From Acetobacterium woodii (lineage in GTDB: Bacteria; Bacillota; Clostridia; Eubacteriales; Eubacteriaceae), in the NCBI GenBank assembly GCA_016213825.1, contig JACQZP010000026.1, forward strand, positions 372,001-436,000: a stretch of 64,000 nucleotides of DNA, read 5' to 3'. The translations under genes and the position numbers were made by a program. Positions 52,362 through 61,279 of this stretch are shown here, piece after piece. The notes below the pieces were generated by a model, which saw only the letters and a program-made list of their open reading frames with translations, had not been told where the DNA came from and made no database searches. The first letter of the stretch is position 1. Every line of letters starts with the position of its first letter.

Positions 52362-52487
52362 ATGGGTTCCCGGAAAGATTTGGTTTTACAGGATATTGTC
52401 AGTTTCCCTAAAAATTGCAGTGAAAAAGACGAAACCATTGCCGGAATCGAGGCGATCATCCGGGATTATAGCAGAGACAATAAGTGA
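52362..52487 (+). CDS. Small 41-residue hypothetical protein
   Basis: From the ATG at 52362 the frame reads MGSRKDLVLQDIVSFPKNCS and ends IIRDYSRDNK. A strong AGAGGAGAA site precedes it. It is short, charged and predicted helical. The methyltransferase gene follows 18 bp after its stop, suggesting one transcript. Function unknown. Confidence 0.6.
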   Translation: MGSRKDLVLQDIVSFPKNCSEKDETIAGIEAIIRDYSRDNK

Positions 52488-52505
52488 AGGGATAGGCTGC
52501 AAGAA

Positions 52506-53270
52506 ATGAATTTAATAAAAGAATATTCAATTCAAAATAGATGGCGGGATTGGGAACGATATTTAGAAAAACTGCCGCTGGATCAAAATCAAATTGTTTA
52601 TGATTTAGGCTGCTCAATTGGAACCGTATCCCATTTGCTTGCAAAAAAAACAAAACAAGTGACGGGCTTTGATAATGATCAAGCGCTTTTAGAGATCGCG
52701 AACAAAGCAAAAGAAAATAATTGTAAATTTGTCGATGCCAATATGTTTACTTTAGATCCAAATGAATTAGAAAAATGTGATGGAATCTGGATGAGTTTTG
52801 CTTTGGCATATATGAAAACCCCGGATTTGTTTATTGCTAATTGGGCAAAATGTTTAAATAGCAATGGCTGGTTTGCAATTGTCGATATTGATGATTTGTT
52901 CTCTGGTCATTTACCCGAAAACAATAAATTTCTCAAAGAAATAAAAAACTTTGAATGCGAATCGGAAAAAAGCAAGACTTATGATTTTAAAATTGGTGGA
53001 AAAATAAAATCACTCATGGAAAAGAACGGTCTGGAGATCATCGTAGCTGAAGAAAATTGGTATGATATCGAACTCAATTTCAGTGGAAAAGCCAATAAAA
53101 ACGTCATTGAAAATTGGCAAGCGAGACTGGAACGGATGGTGTATTTAAAAAATTACTTTGGCGAAAATTATGGAGAGTTCTGTGATTTGTTTATCAATTC
53201 ACTGTCATCAGAAGAACATAGTGCAAATGGTTGTGTGAAGTTTTACGTGGGAAGAAAAAAACAGCAGTGA
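52506..53270 (+). CDS. Class I SAM-dependent methyltransferase
   Basis: 254 residues. Motif I VYDLGCSIGTVSHLL at about residue 35, motif II TGFDNDQALL at about 55, and an acidic MSFALAYM / VDIDDLF stretch at about 98-125 that corresponds to motif III. Substrate unknown. The ribosome site is weak (GGGATAGGCTGCAAGAA). It resembles small-molecule methyltransferases rather than DNA methylases, as there is no NPPY motif. Confidence 0.85.
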   Translation: MNLIKEYSIQNRWRDWERYLEKLPLDQNQIVYDLGCSIGTVSHLLAKKTKQVTGFDNDQALLEIANKAKENNCKFVDANMFTLDPNELEKCDGIWMSFALAYMKTPDLFIANWAKCLNSNGWFAIVDIDDLFSGHLPENNKFLKEIKNFECESEKSKTYDFKIGGKIKSLMEKNGLEIIVAEENWYDIELNFSGKANKNVIENWQARLERMVYLKNYFGENYGEFCDLFINSLSSEEHSANGCVKFYVGRKKQQ

Positions 53271-53371
53271 CAGTGCCAATTAGACTGAGGTGTTAACTTA
53301 ACCGAATCAATTTAAAATGAGGAAGGTAGCACTGGTTGGAAGAAAACACGATTCATAGGAGGAAAGTGTTT

Positions 53372-53830
53372 ATGGCTAAGAAATCCTTTAATGAGAAACT
53401 AAATGACAGCAAGAATTTTCCGGAAATTGTTGAAGTCACCGATAGTAAAGCGGTTGAGCGGTTTGGTGGCACAAAGATGCTGATTGCACCGCCACTTTTC
53501 TATGATGCCATCATGAAAAAAATCCCGGAGGGTAAACTGATCACCTCAGACCGAATCAGAAACTTCCTGGCAAAAGAAAATGGAGCCGATTATACCTGTC
53601 AGCTTACTGCTGGGATCTTTATTAATATTGTCGCCAAAGCCTCGGAAGAAAGAGACGAGGATGAAACGCCCTACTGGCGAACCCTGAAAAAAGACGGGGA
53701 ACTCAATGAGAAATATCCTGGAGGCATCGACGCCCAAAAAGCCCGACTTGAAATGGAAGGGCATACGGTTATCCAAAAGGGCAAGCGTTACTTTGTCAAA
53801 GATTTTACGAGCAAGCTGGCCGAACTGTAA
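53372..53830 (+). CDS. MGMT-family protein (alkyltransferase-like/MGMT-related)
   Basis: About 152 residues. Segments FGGTKMLIAPPLFYDAIMKK, IPEGKLITSDRIRNFLAKEN, ADYTCQLTAGIFINI and TPYWRTLKKDGELNEKYPGG match the MGMT-like family I know from clostridia. The one cysteine in ADYTCQL is not the PCHR active site of methylguanine methyltransferase, so DNA binding without methyl transfer is probable. TAGGAGGAAA precedes the ATG at 53372; an upstream TTG at 53336 is the alternative start. Role: DNA alkylation handling, inferred from family. Confidence 0.8.
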   Translation: MAKKSFNEKLNDSKNFPEIVEVTDSKAVERFGGTKMLIAPPLFYDAIMKKIPEGKLITSDRIRNFLAKENGADYTCQLTAGIFINIVAKASEERDEDETPYWRTLKKDGELNEKYPGGIDAQKARLEMEGHTVIQKGKRYFVKDFTSKLAEL

Positions 53831-53906
53831 GGACAGATACTAACGGTGACAGCATTGGCTTATCATAATAGCAGTATGCTATCTTGAAGTGTGAAAGTGA
53901 GAAAAA

Positions 53907-54539
53907 ATGGAATCAGATGAGTTTTACCAATTTAATACCAAAGTCTATGATGTACTCGATCGAACCTACTTTAGAAAGCCGGCCACCAGCCCTCGAAATG
54001 CCGTTATTTCTGTATTAGGTGATGAACCCCTAAAAATTTTGGACATGTGTACCGGAACTGCGGCCAATGCGATTGCCATTGCCGGGACTAAAAGCAAGGT
54101 TAACGTAACCGGCATCGATATTTCTAAAGCGATGTTGCAAAAAGCAGCATTTAAACTAGCACAAGAGAGGTTGTCCAATGTTAAACTGATGCATATGGAT
54201 GCGGCAAACCTGCAACTCCCAAATGAGGAATTTGATGTGGTGCTGATCTCGTTGGTATTGCATGAGATCAGCCCTGATCTCGCTGGGCAACTACTATTGG
54301 AAGCTCGAAGAGTTTTAATGACTAGCGGAAAACTGATTGTCGTGGAGTGGGAGGAGCCAGTCAGCCTGTTCAAAAAGATTCCGTTTTATCTTATAAAAAA
54401 AACGGAACCCGCAGGTTTTGAGGATTTTCTAAAATGTGAGATGGATCATTATTTTTCCCGATTTGGTTTTGAAATGACGCAGACAATTCATTGCGATTAC
54501 AGCAAGGTGATGATCTTGAGTAAGAACGAACACCTTTAA
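53907..54539 (+). CDS. SAM-dependent methyltransferase, UbiE-like
   Basis: 210 residues. Motif I ILDMCTGTAANAIAIA at about residue 44, motif II TGIDISKAML at about 68, motif III FDVVLISLVLHEI (about 110) and the later LIVVEWEEP. This order is typical of UbiE/COQ5-like methyltransferases acting on small molecules. A GTGAGAAAA site precedes the ATG. Adjacent genes suggest a metabolite- or stress-related cluster, but the substrate is unknown. Confidence 0.85.
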   Translation: MESDEFYQFNTKVYDVLDRTYFRKPATSPRNAVISVLGDEPLKILDMCTGTAANAIAIAGTKSKVNVTGIDISKAMLQKAAFKLAQERLSNVKLMHMDAANLQLPNEEFDVVLISLVLHEISPDLAGQLLLEARRVLMTSGKLIVVEWEEPVSLFKKIPFYLIKKTEPAGFEDFLKCEMDHYFSRFGFEMTQTIHCDYSKVMILSKNEHL

Positions 54540-54575
54540 AAATCAAACTGTTAGCCATGAAATCAGAATTTAAAT

Positions 54576-54971
54576 TCATACCGACTCAGGATTAATTATT
54601 TCACGCGTCATAAAAACATGTTTTGCCACCATGACGGCATTTAAAACCTTGGGGAAACCGGTGTAGGGGATACACTGAATAAAGGCCTCAATAATTTTCT
54701 CAGGCGAGATTCCCACATTTAAAGCCCCATTGATATGGACATCCAACTGCGGTTCGCAGCCACCGGCAGTTAATAGGCTGGTGATGGTGATCAATTCCCG
54801 CTCCTGAAGGGATAGTCCCTCCCGGGGATAAATATCGCCAAAGGCAAATTCAATAATATATTTTCCTAAATCAGGAGCGATGCCTTTAAGTGATTCGATC
54901 ACCTTTTCGCCTCCAATACCATCGATTTTCTTAAGCTGTTCGGTTCCAATTTCATAACGTGTTTGATTCAT
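54576..54971 (-). CDS. Carboxymuconolactone-decarboxylase-family protein
   Basis: 131 residues with the family pattern: FAFGDIYPREGLSLQERELI (about 42-62), then LLTAGGCEPQLDVHINGALN (68-87), AFIQCIPYTGFPKVLNA. Only one cysteine stands at the position where peroxidase-type (AhpD-like) members have C-x2-C, so peroxidase activity is unlikely; a gamma-carboxymuconolactone-decarboxylase-like role is more plausible. GGAGGTAA precedes the ATG. It is divergent from a MerR gene, whose 19-bp promoter faces it. Confidence 0.88.
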   Translation of the reverse strand: MNQTRYEIGTEQLKKIDGIGGEKVIESLKGIAPDLGKYIIEFAFGDIYPREGLSLQERELITITSLLTAGGCEPQLDVHINGALNVGISPEKIIEAFIQCIPYTGFPKVLNAVMVAKHVFMTREIINPESV

Positions 54972-55003
54972 TTGTAATTACCTCCAAATTTCTTTATAAT
55001 ATG

Positions 55004-55034
55004 AGTGTAGCGCTTAGACTATGGTCTAAGTCAA
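55004..55034 (-). promoter_or_regulatory. MerR-type promoter of the carboxymuconolactone-decarboxylase-like gene
   Basis: Minus strand: TTGACT (55034-55029) and TACACT (55009-55004), 19 bp apart, with a perfect dyad TTAGAC-CATA-GTCTAA across the start of the spacer. It points at the decarboxylase-like gene, and MerR is encoded divergently. Confidence 0.88.
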
Positions 55035-55062
55035 CCATTATTTTTGAAAGGTTTAATAATAA

Positions 55063-55434
55063 ATGATTATTAGCGAAATGGCGAAGTTGACTAATATCAG
55101 TGAACATACCCTGCGGTATTATGAGAAAAAAGAATTGATTGCAGTTTCACGGGATGAGCGTGGCAGGCGCAGTTATGATGAAAATGAAATCGAATGGATT
55201 CGTTTTATTCAGCGACTTAAGGAAACCGGAATGCTCCTGCGTGACATAAAAAAATATTCAGATCTGCGAGCAGAAGGGGATAAAACCATCCCTGAAAGAT
55301 TGGAAATGCTGGAGCAACATCGCGTATTTGTGATTGCTGAACAGAATAAATGGGCGCGAAATCTTGATAACTTGGATATAAAAATAGCGTTTTATAAGAA
55401 AAGCGTTTCGGATCAGGATACCCATTTATATTAA
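55063..55434 (+). CDS. Short MerR-family activator
   Basis: 123 residues: winged helix (ISEMAKLTNISEHTLRYYEK, then RRSYDENEIEWIRFI), and a dimerisation helix ending near residue 115 (AEQNKWARNLDNLDIKIAFY). It has no separate ligand-binding domain, as in short MerR proteins such as AdhR-like aldehyde/redox regulators. It contains no cysteine, so the sensing mechanism is unclear. GAAAGG-type ribosome site upstream. It is divergent from the decarboxylase-like gene and is followed by the toroid protein gene 19 bp later. Confidence 0.87.
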   Translation: MIISEMAKLTNISEHTLRYYEKKELIAVSRDERGRRSYDENEIEWIRFIQRLKETGMLLRDIKKYSDLRAEGDKTIPERLEMLEQHRVFVIAEQNKWARNLDNLDIKIAFYKKSVSDQDTHLY

Positions 55435-55453
55435 TGTTGAAACAAGGAGACTA

Positions 55454-56299
55454 ATGATTTTGAATGAAAATATAAACCAGATGGATTTAAATCAGATCCT
55501 GGCTACCCGCCATGACAACGGCGCGGATTTCTGGGCAACACCGGACGGACGCTTGGGTATTGAAAAACCAATCAGCACGCTGACAGCATTGATGATCATG
55601 AGTGAATTAAACGTATCAGGAGATCATGAAGCGCTTCAGGGCGCGGCTGAACTGGTTCTGATGGCAATAAAAGACGATGGCCGGGTGCGGATTACCCCCA
55701 AGGGTGCAATCTATCCCTGCCATACGGCTCATGCGGTGGCAGGTCTTTGCCGAAATGGTTATGCTGGTGACCCTCGGGTACAGTCTGCCCTGGATTATCT
55801 GCTTTCTAGCCAATACGATGATGGCGGCTGGCGTTGTAAAAAATTTACATTTGGACATGGTCCAGAAACCGATTTTTCCAATCCTGGGGTAACACTCTTA
55901 GCCCTGGACGCATTTCGTTGCGCGGGAATTCATAAAGGAAAAGCAGATTTAGATCGGGCCGTTGAAACGTTGCTGGATCACTGGACCGTCAAGAAGCCCA
56001 TTGGTCCTTGTCACTATGGGATGGGAACCTTGTTTATGCAAGTGGAGTATCCGTTTCTGAGATATAACCTGTTTTATTATGTTTATGTGCTTTCCTTTTA
56101 TGAAAAAGCCCAGAAGGATGAACGTTTTAAGGAGGCGTTATCGGCATTAAGGAAGAAACTGGATGGCCAGAATATGATGATTGTAGAACGTCCTAATCGC
56201 AAACTGAGTAACCTGGATATTTGCAGAAAAGGGAAATCATCAGAAGTCGCCACCGAGCGATATTTAGAAATCATAAATAATCTGGCGGAAATGAATTAG
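55454..56299 (+). CDS. Alpha/alpha-toroid protein, prenyltransferase/squalene-cyclase-like repeats
   Basis: 281 residues. A predicted all-helical protein with a QW-like motif QYDDGGWRC near residue 115 and paired helices (AVAGLCRNGYAGDPRVQSAL; DRAVETLLDHWTV), as in the terpenoid-cyclase/prenyltransferase fold. The catalytic DxDD of squalene-hopene cyclases is not present, so enzymatic cyclisation is unlikely; a binding or lyase-like role is possible. AAGGAGA precedes the ATG. It lies in an operon with the MerR gene, next to the decarboxylase-like gene. Confidence 0.7.
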   Translation: MILNENINQMDLNQILATRHDNGADFWATPDGRLGIEKPISTLTALMIMSELNVSGDHEALQGAAELVLMAIKDDGRVRITPKGAIYPCHTAHAVAGLCRNGYAGDPRVQSALDYLLSSQYDDGGWRCKKFTFGHGPETDFSNPGVTLLALDAFRCAGIHKGKADLDRAVETLLDHWTVKKPIGPCHYGMGTLFMQVEYPFLRYNLFYYVYVLSFYEKAQKDERFKEALSALRKKLDGQNMMIVERPNRKLSNLDICRKGKSSEVATERYLEIINNLAEMN

Positions 56300-56302
56300 C
56301 AG

Positions 56303-56358
56303 AAAGGGGCAACCTGATAACAGGCTGACTTTTCCAAGAAAAGTTTAGTTGCCTTTTT
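56303..56358 (+). terminator. Rho-independent terminator after the toroid gene
   Basis: GGCAAC (56308-56313) pairs with GTTGCC (56348-56353), with an inner CTTTT/AAAAG hairpin, then a five-T run. The remaining 300 bp to 56660 is the upstream region of chemoreceptor 3, with no gene seen. Confidence 0.75.
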
Positions 56359-56660
56359 ATTTGATCTGTTATAAAATAACAAAAGAATATTAATAGAATA
56401 GTAACAAGACATTAAATGATTGCAAAGAAGCCGCCAATGCTGCTTTCTCTGCGCTCTTTTTTTGTCTCTTTTTTTGACAGAAACTGGAATAAGAGCGAAC
56501 TGCATTGATGTTAAATGCAAGTAAAAAGTTTCGCCTAAACTAAACGAGTCGATCGAATTATGATATCATCGAAGCAAAAGGTTTAAAGTAGGTCACACTA
56601 CATAAATACATCTTACGAAAGGACTAAAATGATATCGCAGGATATCATCGGTGAAAGAAA

Positions 56661-59600
56661 TTGAATAATAAGAGAGGTTTACTCGTCCGGATGTTGTTAA
56701 GCATCGGGCTGCCGGTTGCTATTATTTTTGCTGTAGTCGCCGGTACCGTTCTATATGTGGTCGATCAGTCCATTACTGAAATTAAAGTTAATGAATTATC
56801 AGCTCGGTCTGAATCGGTTTCACATCAAATTGAAACATATTTTACAAAATATCTGGAGGATGCCAAGCAATTGTCAACGAGTCCGGAAATCCAGAGCCTG
56901 TTTAATCAGGTGACTCCGGGGGTAGGCATTACCACAACAGCTAATTTTCCAGAAATCAAGCAAAACCTGGATAATGTGGTCGCCACCGATCCTGAAAATA
57001 TTCGGGTAACGTGGATTGCCGATGTGGACTCCAGTCAGTTTACCCAGTCTGATGGGGTAGTATCAGACGCTTCCTATGACATCAACGCCCGGCCCTGGTT
57101 TAAAGAACTGATGGCGCAAAAGAAGGCTTTTATTTCGGAGCCCTACGAAGATATTACCACCAAGGAAATGATCGTTAGCGTGGTTGCCCCGGTATTCAAA
57201 CCGGGAACTCAAGAACTGGCGGGAGCCACCTGTGTGGATGTTTCCATCGACCGGATCAAAGGCATCATTGCTGAAAACAAAATTGGCAAATCCGGATTCT
57301 TTGTCGTTTCAACCAATAGCGGTATGGTTTTTGATCATCCCAACCCGGATTACAACAATGGTATGCTTTCCGATACGGATATGTCAGCGAATATCATTGC
57401 AGCGTTGATGGATAAAACGACAGGACCGATCACCTATTCAACGAATGGCATCGAAAGCAGAGGTTATGTCACCGAAATCGGCGACACCGGCTGGGTGTTG
57501 GCAACCGGATTGCCAACATCAGAATTTAATGAAGCCTTTTCAGGAATTCGGACCATGATGTTGCTTGTTTTTGGGCTGGGACTCCTGGTCATTATAGGAA
57601 TCATCGTCGCCTCAACGAGAAACTTCGTCCGCCCCATTACCCGACTGGCTAAGGCCGCTGATCGCCTGGCACTGGGGGATGTGAATATCGACCAGACCAT
57701 GGCTGAGGATGCCAAAGATGACGAAATTGTTGAGCTCACCCGATCCTTTGTAAATATGGCGGGAAACATCCGGGAACAGGCTGAAGCCGCCCAAGCCATT
57801 GCCAAAGGTGATTTAGCTATTGATTTTAAACCAAAATCGGCGGGAGATGTGCTGGGTAATAGTATGGTTTCAATTAAAGAATCAATTGGAAATCTGGTCT
57901 CCGATACCATTATGCTTTCCGATGCAGCAATTAAGGGCGATTTCACCAGACGGGCAGCCGTGGACAACCACTCGGGCGAGTATGCCCAGGTTATTTCCGG
58001 TGTCAATCAGACTCTTGACACTGTGGTAGACAAGATGTTCTGGTATGAGGCTATTATTGACGGGATTCCATTCCCGGTTCATGTTACCGACAATGACATG
58101 AAATGGACCTTTATGAACCATGCATTTGAAGATCTGATGATTGAGAATGGCGTGATCCATGATCGGGTTTCTGCCTGTGGGATGGATTGTTACAATGCCG
58201 GAGCCAGCATTTGTCAAACCCAAGGCTGTGGAATCAGACAACTGGTGGACCAGGGATCATCAGAAAGCTATTTTGAATGGGTTGGCCGCAGCAATAAACA
58301 GGCAACTGCTTATCTCAAAAATAAAAATGGTGAAAATGTTGGTTTCATTGAAGTAGTTACCGATATTACGCCGATTATTCGTGTCAGTGATTATACTAAA
58401 GCTGAAGTAGCCCGTTTGGGTGAAAATCTGATCCATTTAGCAGAAGGAAATCTGGACTTTGATATGAATTGTGGTGCTGCCGATGAGTATACCTCGGAAG
58501 TCAGTGCGCAGTTTAATGAGATCAATAATAGTCTGATGCTGGTCAAAGAATCCATCGGCACCTTAATTGATGATGCCACCATGATTACCAATGCTGTCAT
58601 TGATGGAAATCTCCGGGCCAGAGCTGATACCAGCATCTTCCAGGGAGCCTGGCGGGAAGTCGTCGGCGGAATGAATGCCATTCTGGAAGAACTGAATAAA
58701 CCCCTGGGGGAAGTCATGGAAGTCATGGAAGCCATTTCTAATGGAAATCTGCGTGTACGGATTAATGGCGAGTATCGGGGAGATGTGGATTTACTTAAAC
58801 AAAGCGTTAATTCAACGGCCACCTTGCTGGACGGGGTTGTTGGGGAAATTACCGAAAAAATCGAACAATTATCCCAGGGAAATCTGGATATTGAAAATGC
58901 TCAAGCGTTTCGGGGCGATTTTGTGACCATTTCCAATGCCCTGAATGTGATCATTCATTCCCTCAATGAGGTTATGGGAGATATTAATATTGCCGCTGAG
59001 CAAGTGAATGTCGGCGCCAATCAGGTGTCCGACAGTAGTCAGGCATTGGCCCAGGGTTCCACCGAACAGGCCAGCTCGATTCAGGAACTGACCGCCTCCA
59101 TTGCTGAAATTGCTGATCAGACCAAAAACAACGCTGTTGATGCCAACAAAGCCAGAGAATTGGCAACCGATGTAATGGGGAATGCTGAAAAAGGCAATCG
59201 TCAGATGACCGAAATGCAGCGTTCCATGGTCGAAATTAATAAATCATCCGAGGATATTTCCAAAATTATCAAAGTAATTGATGACATTGCTTTCCAGACC
59301 AATATCCTGGCGCTTAACGCTGCGGTTGAAGCTGCTCGGGCTGGACAGCATGGTAAAGGGTTTGCGGTGGTTGCCGAAGAAGTTCGGACATTAGCAGCCA
59401 GAAGTGCGGAAGCTGCCAAAGAGACGACGGTGCTGATTGAAGGCTCCATCAGCAATGTTCAGGAAGGAACAAAAATAGCCGATGACACTGCCGGAGCACT
59501 GGATGAAATTGTTTCAGGAATTGGCAAGGTTACGAGCTTAATTGGTAATATTGCTGGAGCATCGAATGAACAGGCCACCGGTATTGCCCAGATCAATCTG

Positions 59601-59738
59601 GGCGTTGAACAGGTTGCCCAAGTTGTTCAGCAAAATTCAGCGACTGCTGAACAGAGTGCCGCTGCCAGCGAAGAACTCTCCGGCCAATCGGTTCTGCTGA
59701 AACAAATGATCGATCAGTTCAAAATCCGAAAGGTTTAA
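56661..59738 (+). CDS. Methyl-accepting chemotaxis protein 3, dCache sensor plus cysteine-PAS module
   Basis: 1025 residues. N-terminal membrane helix (about 12-32), double-Cache region (about 35-285; [18 protein letters not shown] and GWVLATG), second helix (about 292-315), HAMP and HAMP-like repeats, PAS domain (about 460-580) with [14 protein letters not shown], more HAMP-like repeats and the methyl-accepting coiled coil. It starts at TTG. The N-terminal membrane segment closely matches that of chemoreceptor 1, which lacks the Cache part. The ribosome site is weak (GTGAAAGAAA). Ligands unknown. Confidence 0.9.
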   Translation: MNNKRGLLVRMLLSIGLPVAIIFAVVAGTVLYVVDQSITEIKVNELSARSESVSHQIETYFTKYLEDAKQLSTSPEIQSLFNQVTPGVGITTTANFPEIKQNLDNVVATDPENIRVTWIADVDSSQFTQSDGVVSDASYDINARPWFKELMAQKKAFISEPYEDITTKEMIVSVVAPVFKPGTQELAGATCVDVSIDRIKGIIAENKIGKSGFFVVSTNSGMVFDHPNPDYNNGMLSDTDMSANIIAALMDKTTGPITYSTNGIESRGYVTEIGDTGWVLATGLPTSEFNEAFSGIRTMMLLVFGLGLLVIIGIIVASTRNFVRPITRLAKAADRLALGDVNIDQTMAEDAKDDEIVELTRSFVNMAGNIREQAEAAQAIAKGDLAIDFKPKSAGDVLGNSMVSIKESIGNLVSDTIMLSDAAIKGDFTRRAAVDNHSGEYAQVISGVNQTLDTVVDKMFWYEAIIDGIPFPVHVTDNDMKWTFMNHAFEDLMIENGVIHDRVSACGMDCYNAGASICQTQGCGIRQLVDQGSSESYFEWVGRSNKQATAYLKNKNGENVGFIEVVTDITPIIRVSDYTKAEVARLGENLIHLAEGNLDFDMNCGAADEYTSEVSAQFNEINNSLMLVKESIGTLIDDATMITNAVIDGNLRARADTSIFQGAWREVVGGMNAILEELNKPLGEVMEVMEAISNGNLRVRINGEYRGDVDLLKQSVNSTATLLDGVVGEITEKIEQLSQGNLDIENAQAFRGDFVTISNALNVIIHSLNEVMGDINIAAEQVNVGANQVSDSSQALAQGSTEQASSIQELTASIAEIADQTKNNAVDANKARELATDVMGNAEKGNRQMTEMQRSMVEINKSSEDISKIIKVIDDIAFQTNILALNAAVEAARAGQHGKGFAVVAEEVRTLAARSAEAAKETTVLIEGSISNVQEGTKIADDTAGALDEIVSGIGKVTSLIGNIAGASNEQATGIAQINLGVEQVAQVVQQNSATAEQSAAASEELSGQSVLLKQMIDQFKIRKV

Positions 59739-59770
59739 TCAGTATTCCCATAAAGACAAGATAATTTTAC

Positions 59771-59810
59771 AATCACAAAGACCACCTTTGGCGAGGTGGT
59801 CTTTGTGATT
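59771..59810 (+). terminator. Rho-independent terminator of chemoreceptor 3
   Basis: AATCACAAAGACCACCT (from 59771) pairs with GGTGGTCTTTGTGATT (59795-59810), a near-perfect 16-bp stem. The T run after it is short. Confidence 0.85.
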
Positions 59811-59897
59811 GTCAGGGAGTTTGTGCTATGATAGAATTAAAACTATACGTTAACCTCATAAAGCTACATATGAAGCCGCTTTGGGAAGGAGAAAATT

Positions 59898-60479
59898 GTG
59901 AAAATAATATGTTTTGGCGACAGTCTGACCTTTGGTTACCAGGTGTCCCGGGAAGAAAAATGGCATGTGATTGCTGAAAAAAAGACCGGAATCCAAATGG
60001 TCAATCGCGGTGTCAGTGGGGATACCACTGAGGGTATGCTGGAACGGATTCAGAAACAGGTGTTGGATGCAAAGCCTGATGGAGTAATCCTGATGGGTGG
60101 CTACAATGATATCTTTTTTAACCGTAACTGGGAGCGAGCCGCACAAAATATGAGTGCAATGGTTGACCAGTTCAAAACTAATAATATTAAGGCTTTTGTC
60201 GCTATCCCTCCGCCGATTCATCTGCCGGTGGCTTTTAAAGATGGTGGTGAGATGGTCGATTTTGAAGAATCGGCGGTAATGATTGAAGCCTATTGCCAGT
60301 GGTTAAGAGATTATACGGTATCATCGCGGATCCCAACCCTGGATTTCAGAGCATCCATCGACTGGACTGACAAAGATCTGTATCTGGATGGGATTCATCA
60401 GAGTCCCGCTGGTCATCAGCGAATGGCGGACAGTTTCATTGTATTTTGGAAATCCAGCCGAGTTGTGTCAGTCAGCTGA
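59898..60479 (+). CDS. SGNH/GDSL-family hydrolase
   Basis: 193 residues. Block I ICFGDSLTFGY (Ser nucleophile at residue 9), block II NRGVSGDTTEGM, block III MGGYNDIFF, block V LYLDGIHQSPAGH (Asp/His pair) are all present, so a catalytically complete SGNH esterase/lipase. No signal peptide, so probably cytoplasmic. Starts at GTG with GGAAGGAGAA upstream. Isolated between terminator and the GNAT gene; the substrate is unknown. The 180-bp spacer after it (60480-60660) shows no gene. Confidence 0.9.
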   Translation: MKIICFGDSLTFGYQVSREEKWHVIAEKKTGIQMVNRGVSGDTTEGMLERIQKQVLDAKPDGVILMGGYNDIFFNRNWERAAQNMSAMVDQFKTNNIKAFVAIPPPIHLPVAFKDGGEMVDFEESAVMIEAYCQWLRDYTVSSRIPTLDFRASIDWTDKDLYLDGIHQSPAGHQRMADSFIVFWKSSRVVSVS

Positions 60480-60660
60480 TCGATCACCGTCTGATCCAGG
60501 TCAAAACAAAGACAAGTGGTAGCTACTAGACGGAAGTATTCAATCAGGAATTCTCTGATCATCAGGATGCTATGTAATGGCAGACTCATGTGCCTGTCAA
60601 TGACAGTCAAAAAAACTAATTATAATTGTAATTAAACAGGAATATGGAGAGGGAAAGAAA

Positions 60661-61263
60661 ATGTTAAATGAGCATGAATTAAAAACCTGCACCGAATTGT
60701 TGAAAACCCGGTTTATGGAAGATCCTGGGGTAATCTTTCAATTGCATGATCTGGATCGTGCCGAACTACTGATTGAAGCACAATTTGAAGGACAGATCCA
60801 GGCCTTTATAGAAGAAAATGCAGTGCAGATCCTGGAAGGTGGCAAAGGGCTACTGATTGGCTACTCCACCAAAGAATTGCCGGAAGACCGGCTCATCAAC
60901 GTGATGCAGCAATCATCTCGGAAACTTGTTGAAATAGTGACAGAAAAAGAACTGCAGGTGATTCAGGAACGTGCGATCAAACAGTCTCAGATTATTCCTC
61001 AAAATTGGCAAACCGCCTATTGTGATGGCGATGTATATCATCTGCTCGTGATCGCCACCGACAAGTCTGCAAAAGGAACCGGCATTTTTCGAAAACTTAT
61101 TACCCCAGTTCTTGAAGAATGCGCTGCGAAAAAAGAGCCCATCATTCTGGAGACCTTCAATCCAGATAACCTACCGATTTACGAACACTTTGGCTTCCAA
61201 TTAATGGAATCCCATTCTTCAGACGAGATGGATTTGACATGTTACTGCATGATGCATTTATAA
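60661..61263 (+). CDS. GNAT-family acetyltransferase
   Basis: 200 residues. C-terminal half is a GNAT fold: VYHLLVIATDKSAKGTGIF (motif A, with the K-G-T-G acyl-CoA loop), then ILETFNPDNLPIYEHFGFQL (motif B). The N-terminal half (1-110) is helical and less conserved. A GAGAGGG-type site precedes the ATG. It lies 16 bp before the ADP-ribosylglycohydrolase-GNAT fusion gene, implying co-transcription. Confidence 0.85.
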   Translation: MLNEHELKTCTELLKTRFMEDPGVIFQLHDLDRAELLIEAQFEGQIQAFIEENAVQILEGGKGLLIGYSTKELPEDRLINVMQQSSRKLVEIVTEKELQVIQERAIKQSQIIPQNWQTAYCDGDVYHLLVIATDKSAKGTGIFRKLITPVLEECAAKKEPIILETFNPDNLPIYEHFGFQLMESHSSDEMDLTCYCMMHL

Positions 61264-61279
61264 AAAAAGGAGAAAACTA

